Assembly: GCA_019245415.1 (NCBI GenBank)
Contig: JAFARO010000013.1
Coordinates: forward strand, 186,001 to 250,000
Reading direction: 5' to 3'
From: Alphaproteobacteria bacterium
GTDB taxonomy: Bacteria > Pseudomonadota > Alphaproteobacteria > Micropepsales > Micropepsaceae
Length of the DNA stretch: 64,000 nt
The notes under the pieces were generated by a model. The model was not told the DNA's origin, made no database searches, and was given only the letters and a program-made list of their open reading frames with translations. Shown piece after piece: positions 59,593-64,000 of this stretch (position 1 is its first letter; every line of letters starts with the position of its first letter). The translations under genes were made by a program, and so were the position numbers.

Positions 59593-59775
59593 TTCACGCG
59601 GAGGCGCGGAGCCGCGGATGTTGATCCTCCCCCGTTTACGGGGGAGGTGCCGAGCGAATGCGAGGCGGAGGGGGCGCGCCGCTTCCCGCCCCCTCCCCGC
59701 CCTCTGGGCGGACCTCCCCCGTAAACGGGGGAGGAATATCGCGTCCGTCTCCGCGTCTCCGCGCCTCCGCGTGAA
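59593..59775. repeat. Nested palindromes between argD and argF (family B)
   Basis: The outer arms TTCACGCGGAGGCGCGGA (59593-59610) and its perfect 18-bp complement (59758-59775) enclose a family B element (59626-59734) whose arms CCTCCCCCGTTTACGGGG and CCTCCCCCGTAAACGGGG are also complementary. A two-layer cruciform or long hairpin is possible. The argD stop lies two bases from the outer arm, so it may attenuate argD-argF read-through. Confidence 0.88.
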
Positions 59776-59776
59776 T

Positions 59777-60955
59777 CTACTGCTTCTTCTCCATCGCGTC
59801 CGCCGCGGCGGAGAGGTGGGTCAGCGCCTCGCGCACATCGCCCTCGCTCACGATCAAGGGCGGCAGCAGGCGCACGACGTTGTCGCCGGCGCCCACCGCC
59901 AGCATCTTCTGCTTGAACAGCTCCGCCAGGAACTCGGTGTTCGGCACGCGCAGCTTGAGCCCCAGCATCAGGCCCTGCCCGCGCACGTCCTCGAACACCT
60001 TGGGATGCGCGGCGACGAGGCCCGCGAGCTGCTGGCGCGCGAAATTCGCGACCTTTTCGACATGCTCGAGAAACCCCGGCGCCAGCACCACGTCCAGCAC
60101 GGCATTGCCCACCGCCATCGCCAGCGGATTGCCGCCGAAGGTCGAAGCATGCGAACCCACGGTCATGCCGCTGGCGGCGCGCTCGGTCGCAAGGCACGCG
60201 CCAAGAGGAAAGCCGCCGCCGATGCCCTTGGCGATGGCCATGATGTCCGGCGTCACGCCCGACCATTCATGCGCGAAGAGTTTTCCCGTGCGCCCGACAC
60301 CGGTCTGCACCTCGTCGAAGATCAGCAGCAGCCCCTGCTCGTCGCAAATCTTACGCAACGTGCGCAGGAATTCCGGCGTCGCGGGGCGCAAGCCGCCCTC
60401 GCCCTGGATCGGCTCGATCAGGATCGCGGCGGTCTCGGGCACGACGGCGCGTTTCACCGCCTCGATATCGCCGAACGGCACCTGGTCGAAGCCGTCCGTC
60501 TTGGGTCCGAAACCTTCGAGATATTTCGCCTGTCCGCCGGCCGCGATGGCCGCGAGCGTGCGGCCGTGGAAGGCGCCTTCGAAGGTGATGGTGCGGAAGC
60601 GCTCCGGATGGCCGTGCTTGTATTGATAGCGCCGCGCCATCTTGATTGAGGCTTCGATCGCCTCGACGCCGGAATTGCCGAAGAACACGGTATCGGCGAA
60701 GGTCGCATCGACCAGCCGCTTGGCCAGCCGCTCCTGATCGGGAATGCGGTAGAGGTTGGAGGTGTGCCAGAGCCTGGACGCCTGCTCCGTGATCGCCTTG
60801 ACCAGATGCGGATGGGCATGGCCGAGCGCATTGACCGCGATGCCGCCGCCGAAATCGAGATAGCGCGTGCCGTCCTCGGCATAGAGATCGGCGCCCTCGC
60901 CGCGCACGAAGGCGACATCGGCGCGGGCATAGGTCGGCAATACCGCTGGCTGCAC
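59777..60955 (-). CDS. argD: Acetylornithine aminotransferase
   Basis: 392 residues. PLP enzyme of aminotransferase class [73 protein letters not shown] and the PLP lysine in [20 protein letters not shown] 60955 is the start, preceded by ACGGGAG seven bases away and fitting the conserved N-terminus; the longer open frame is not conserved. Fourth step of arginine synthesis. Confidence 0.95.
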   Translation of the reverse strand: MQPAVLPTYARADVAFVRGEGADLYAEDGTRYLDFGGGIAVNALGHAHPHLVKAITEQASRLWHTSNLYRIPDQERLAKRLVDATFADTVFFGNSGVEAIEASIKMARRYQYKHGHPERFRTITFEGAFHGRTLAAIAAGGQAKYLEGFGPKTDGFDQVPFGDIEAVKRAVVPETAAILIEPIQGEGGLRPATPEFLRTLRKICDEQGLLLIFDEVQTGVGRTGKLFAHEWSGVTPDIMAIAKGIGGGFPLGACLATERAASGMTVGSHASTFGGNPLAMAVGNAVLDVVLAPGFLEHVEKVANFARQQLAGLVAAHPKVFEDVRGQGLMLGLKLRVPNTEFLAELFKQKMLAVGAGDNVVRLLPPLIVSEGDVREALTHLSAAADAMEKKQ

Positions 60956-61094
60956 GAAAATCTCCCGTGGCGCTTGGCCGGCTGCGCCAAAGGCGCGGTT
61001 TATCCGACTCCATGGCCGAGGGGTCAAGCACGGGCCTTGATCGGCGTCATCATCCGGGTGAGGCTCGCCGCGTCTTTTCCGAAGGGAGTAGCGT

Positions 61095-62711
61095 ATGCGC
61101 AGGATCGGGATATTCGTGCTGGCGGCGGCGATGGCCGCGGCAAGCGGCACCGCGGCTTCGGCGGGAGCGCTTCTGAGCGCGCATGTGCCCGAGGCCGTGG
61201 CGCAGCACCGCGCAGCGTTTGCCGGCGCGGTCGATCCCGCGACGCCGCTGCGCCTGCAGGTCGTCCTGCCGATGCGCAATCTGGACCGGCTGCACGATCT
61301 CCTGGGTGCGCTCTACAATCCTGAGAGTCCGCTCTATCGCCATTGGCTGAGTGTCGCCGGTTTCGCCAAGCAATTCGGCCCTGCGGCGCGCGACTATGCG
61401 GCCGCGCAGGGCTTCTTCAGCGCGCAGGGCCTCAAGGTCACGCGCACCTATGCCAATCGCTACATGTTCCAGGTCGAGGGCCGCGCCGGCGACGTCGCGC
61501 GCGTGCTCCATGTGCGGCTGAACACCTACACGCATCCCACCCAGAACCGCACCTTCATGGCACCGGACCGCGAGCCGACATTGGCGCTGAACGTGCCCGT
61601 GCTCCACGTCACCGGGCTCAGCACCTATGTGCTTCCTTATCCCAAGTATCATGCGCCCGAGATTGGCGGACGTGGCCGGCGCGGCGGCACCGGATCGGGG
61701 CCCGGCGGCAATTTCATCGGCAGCGATTTCCGCGCCGCCTATTACGCGACTGGCGCGAAGGCCACGCTGGACGGCGCCGGACAATCCGTCGGACTGATGG
61801 AGCTCGAAGGCTATATCCCGAGCGACATCGCTCTGTATTTCAGCACCGTCGGCGAGACCTTGAGCGTGCCGGTGAACGGGGTCTCGGTCGACGGCACGCC
61901 GGTCGATTGCGGGCATTGCAACGACGCAGAGCAGGTGCTCGACGTCGACTACGCGATCTCGATGGCGCCCGGCATGGCGCAGGTGCAGGTCTATGTCGCG
62001 GGCGATCCCGTGGCGGTCGAAGAGGCCATGGCGAGCGACAACACGTCCAAGCAGCTCTCGACCTCATGGGGCTATGACGAGGTCTTTGCGGTCGAGGATC
62101 CGCTCTATCAGGAGATGGCGGCGCAGGGGCAGAGCTACATGACCGCCAGCGGCGACTTCTCGACGCTTCAGGACAGCGGCCCCTGGCCCGAGGAAGACGC
62201 CAACATCACCGCCGTCGGCGGCACGGATCTGGTGACGACGGGTCCGGGCGGCGCATGGCAGTCGGAGCCCGGCTGGGAGGACAGCGCCGCCGGCCCCTCG
62301 GTCGACCAGAACATCCTGATCGAGCCGTACCAGCTCCCCTACATCAACAAGCGCAACATCGGCTCGAAGACGCTGCGCAACGTCGCCGACATTTCGGCCA
62401 ACGCGGATTTCGACATGTTCGTCTGCCACAACGGGCGCTGTTCCGGCGGCTGGGCGGGAACCAGCTTCTCCTCGCCGATCTGGGCCGGCTTCACCGCGCT
62501 CGCCAATCAGAAAGCGACCGCGCAGGGCGGCGCGACGATCGGCTTCCTCAACCCGGTTCTCTACGGCGCGCTCAAGGGCGACAGGAACTTGACCCACGAC
62601 GTGGTCGGCAATGTCAGCGGCGTCTATCCAGCGGTCAAAGGCTACGACCTCGTCGGCGGGCTCGGCTCTCCCAACGGCGAGAAGACGATCAAGGTCCTGG
62701 CCGGGCGGTAG
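61095..62711 (+). CDS. S53 (sedolisin/kumamolisin) family secreted peptidase
   Basis: 538 residues. A signal peptide (to about residue 23) is followed by a pro-kumamolisin activation domain (residues 30-180; [18 protein letters not shown] and [17 protein letters not shown]) and the catalytic domain with [19 protein letters not shown] (Glu/Asp pair of the Ser-Glu-Asp triad) and [16 protein letters not shown] with the nucleophile Ser. Works at acid pH in known members. ATG 61095 follows AAGGGAG. The gene is divergent from argD. Confidence 0.92.
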   Translation: MRRIGIFVLAAAMAAASGTAASAGALLSAHVPEAVAQHRAAFAGAVDPATPLRLQVVLPMRNLDRLHDLLGALYNPESPLYRHWLSVAGFAKQFGPAARDYAAAQGFFSAQGLKVTRTYANRYMFQVEGRAGDVARVLHVRLNTYTHPTQNRTFMAPDREPTLALNVPVLHVTGLSTYVLPYPKYHAPEIGGRGRRGGTGSGPGGNFIGSDFRAAYYATGAKATLDGAGQSVGLMELEGYIPSDIALYFSTVGETLSVPVNGVSVDGTPVDCGHCNDAEQVLDVDYAISMAPGMAQVQVYVAGDPVAVEEAMASDNTSKQLSTSWGYDEVFAVEDPLYQEMAAQGQSYMTASGDFSTLQDSGPWPEEDANITAVGGTDLVTTGPGGAWQSEPGWEDSAAGPSVDQNILIEPYQLPYINKRNIGSKTLRNVADISANADFDMFVCHNGRCSGGWAGTSFSSPIWAGFTALANQKATAQGGATIGFLNPVLYGALKGDRNLTHDVVGNVSGVYPAVKGYDLVGGLGSPNGEKTIKVLAGR

Positions 62712-63398
62712 AATCGCGGCGCGACGCGACGCGGTCCGACGCTGAGTCCCGGACCGCGCACGCCGTCCGGCGGCCGCGCAATGGTGCTGATCAGTTTGAT
62801 ATGATTCCAATCCTAGAAAATGCCTAAGAAAAACAGCGTTTTACGAAGGGAAAAAGCCCTCCCGGCCGGAGGCTTGTAGGCTGTCAGGCGCGACAAGTGC
62901 AATTGATTGCACTGGTTCTGGCCCATCGAAAACGGCTTCTGTAAGAATTTCGCCAACTGGCGATAGCTCCAGTTTTCTGGCGGCGAATACCCTTGAAATT
63001 TCGTTTCGCGCCACCAGTTGAGTCGTGTTCGGCGCGCGCCGCCGGAAGAGCCGATTTGGCACCAGGAGCTACAAAATCTGGTAACAATCTGGCGGAATTC
63101 GTGGGTTGCGGCACAAAATGTCGCCTCGTACGTTTGCATTGCGACGGTGGAATCGCGCTAAACAGCGTTCGCAGCGTGGCGTCGGAATGCAAGTTGCGAT
63201 GAAATTCGGCTCCAAAAGTTCATCACGAATTCATTTGCAAGAGTGCATTGTGCGATCAAGTAGTTGCTATACATGCAAATGCTCTGTACGCTGACGCTGC
63301 CGTTGGACACGATTTGTTCCTCTTGTCAAGAGAACGAATCGGGAGTCCGCAACAATCAAGGTGAGTCGAAATGACTTACCGGAAACGAGGTTAGAGCA
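62712..63398. other. AT-rich gene-free stretch
   Basis: About 690 bases without a convincing gene. Bases from about 62790 on are clearly less G+C-rich than the chromosome. Several short frames exist on the minus strand, of which 62841-63062 (73 codons from a GTG) is the most protein-like but has no clear ribosome site. TGCAATTGATTGCA at 62897-62910 is a perfect palindrome. No tRNA or integration site was recognised. Confidence 0.5.
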
Positions 63399-63617
63399 AT
63401 GCCGAAAGGCCCCAATGGGGAAAAGCGTCCAGCCGATACCATTGGCTGCGCGGTCCTGGTGGGGCGTATAGCGACAGGAGAGGTTGAGGAGCGTTCTGCC
63501 CCTCCTTCTGGTCGCACGAGAAGTGGAAAAGCCGGCGCGAAAGCGCGGGCAGAGAATTTGAGCAGTGGCCGCCGTAGCGAGATTGCTAAAGCGGCGGCGG
63601 CTGCTAGATGGAGGTAG
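63399..63617 (+). CDS. Small basic protein of mobile-DNA type
   Basis: 72 residues: MPKGPNGEKRPADTIGCAVL with RIATGEVEE, then SGRTRSGKAGAKARAENLSS and the end IAKAAAAARW. This head and RSEIAKxAAxARW tail recur in small alphaproteobacterial proteins of unknown function, often near phage-like or acquired DNA. AGGTTAGAG precedes the ATG. The next small gene begins three bases after its stop, so the two form an operon. Confidence 0.7.
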   Translation: MPKGPNGEKRPADTIGCAVLVGRIATGEVEERSAPPSGRTRSGKAGAKARAENLSSGRRSEIAKAAAAARWR

Positions 63618-63620
63618 ACC

Positions 63621-63800
63621 ATGCAGATCGAACTTGAGGCGCTGAAAAAGCGACTGTTCGGAGACAACAAGGTGAAAAACGTTAAGTTTTTCCCTGGCAC
63701 CAGTGCCGACGCGACGCCAGAGGATATGGCGCGCGAAATGAACAAGTTCTTCGCCGATCCCCACAATGCGGATTCGGAGAACGAGTTGACTCACGACTAA
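63621..63800 (+). CDS. Small hypothetical protein, second gene of the pair
   Basis: 59 residues: MQIELEALKKRLFGDNKVKN followed by FFPGTSADATPEDMAREMNK and an acidic end. GGAGG lies six bases before the ATG, within the end of the preceding gene. A strong terminator begins 32 bases after the stop. It resembles companions of the preceding small-protein family; no function known. Confidence 0.65.
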   Translation: MQIELEALKKRLFGDNKVKNVKFFPGTSADATPEDMAREMNKFFADPHNADSENELTHD

Positions 63801-63831
63801 CGGAACTTGACCAAAAGTCATTTTCCAACCT

Positions 63832-63863
63832 AAAAAGGGCGCCCCGCAAAAGGCGCCCTTTTT
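63832..63863 (+). terminator. Rho-independent terminator
   Basis: A perfect 12-bp stem AAAAAGGGCGCC/GGCGCCCTTTTT with an 8-base loop; the T-run is part of the stem, so it works in both directions. It ends the two-gene operon 63399-63800. Confidence 0.9.
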
Positions 63864-63864
63864 A

Positions 63865-64000
63865 ATGTCTTTTTCAAAGCTCTATTCGGCTGTTCAAGAT
63901 CAAAAGGGGGTAATCAGCACCAAGTGGCTAAAGGATCAGGCCGTTGCACTTTCTCACATCACCAAAGTCAAAGAGCAGTGGACAAGCGTCATTGACCCTT
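63865..64000 (+). CDS. Start of an unknown ORF, truncated by the window edge
   Basis: An ATG directly after the terminator opens a frame that stays open to base 64000: MSFSKLYSAVQDQKGVISTK, then WLKDQAVALSHITKVKEQW. It reads as helical and AT-rich. No ribosome site is seen, because the start abuts the terminator stem, so the true start may lie elsewhere. No family recognised from 45 residues. Confidence 0.4.
   Translation, partial: MSFSKLYSAVQDQKGVISTKWLKDQAVALSHITKVKEQWTSVIDP

Noticed and set aside
62813-63139. A 108-codon minus-strand frame in the AT-rich region
   Set aside because: No ribosome site, uneven composition and two other frames open over the same bases; no family likeness.

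Overview
The window is chromosomal DNA of a high-G+C alphaproteobacterium. Evidence: conserved alphaproteobacterial blocks (ssb-gyrA-coaD-cyclophilin; tatABC-serS-surE-pcm-nlpD-yajC-secD; purNM with DUF2066/CDP-alcohol transferase/HdaA/ppk/ppx; argD-argF), a GTTC-N7-GTTC LexA-type box between ssb and uvrA, and an HdaA-type replication regulator. Genus is not fixed by what I can see; a free-living or soil lineage of the Rhizomicrobium/Micropepsis kind would fit the secreted acid-type peptidases (S10, S53), DUF1501/DUF1800 pair and urate hydroxylase, but this is a guess.

Layout. 0-9 kb: a 3'-truncated Gfo/Idh/MocA dehydrogenase, an MDR-type NADP oxidoreductase, an S10 peptidase, a frameshifted secreted hydrolase-like gene, a CHY zinc-finger/membrane pair, class II DAHP synthase, and a SET-like/sulfotransferase pair. 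9-17 kb: replication and repair core (cyclophilin, coaD, gyrA, ssb, uvrA). 17-25 kb: a secreted FG-GAP repeat protein, paired multi-pass membrane proteins and tandem amidases. 25-36.5 kb: trmFO, squalene-synthase-like gene, puuD, secD, yajC, nlpD-like, pcm, surE, serS (with a large in-frame insertion), three tiny membrane ORFs, tatCBA. The secF gene expected after secD is not there; puuD occupies its place.

36.7-40.1 kb is a complete 3.35-kb IS1595/ISXO2-type transposon with 24-bp terminal inverted repeats and a perfect 8-bp target duplication (CCCGCAAG). It landed in the loop of a genomic palindromic repeat and carries six cargo genes besides the transposase: a small ITPEM-type protein, a HEPN-like protein, a 60-residue protein, a lipoprotein, a Rap1a/Tai immunity-like protein and a 73-residue protein. 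40-52 kb returns to core genes (ppx, ppk, a GLUG adhesin-like gene, hdaA, a CDP-alcohol transferase, DUF2066, DUF1501/DUF1800, purM, purN).

52.7-56.4 kb holds an accessory cluster (FkbH-like HAD protein, sulfotransferase, SGNH-like protein) bounded by intact purN on one side and by a diverged copy of the purN 3' end on the other, so it looks like an inserted island. 56.4-58.4 kb encodes the most unusual protein here: an XRE-type HTH fused to a TPR-like region and five near-identical 32-residue PPR-like repeats; three copies of the palindrome TTCGCGAA spaced exactly 10 bp lie at its 5' end. argF, argD and a secreted S53 peptidase follow. The last 1.3 kb is AT-rich, first gene-free and then carrying two small genes, a strong terminator and a truncated ORF.

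Palindromic repeats are scattered between genes in at least two families (an ATGGCCGGG...CCCGGCCAT hairpin family and a CCTCCCCCG...CGGGGGAGG family) and probably serve as terminators at several convergent ends. No tRNA, rRNA or CRISPR array was found.
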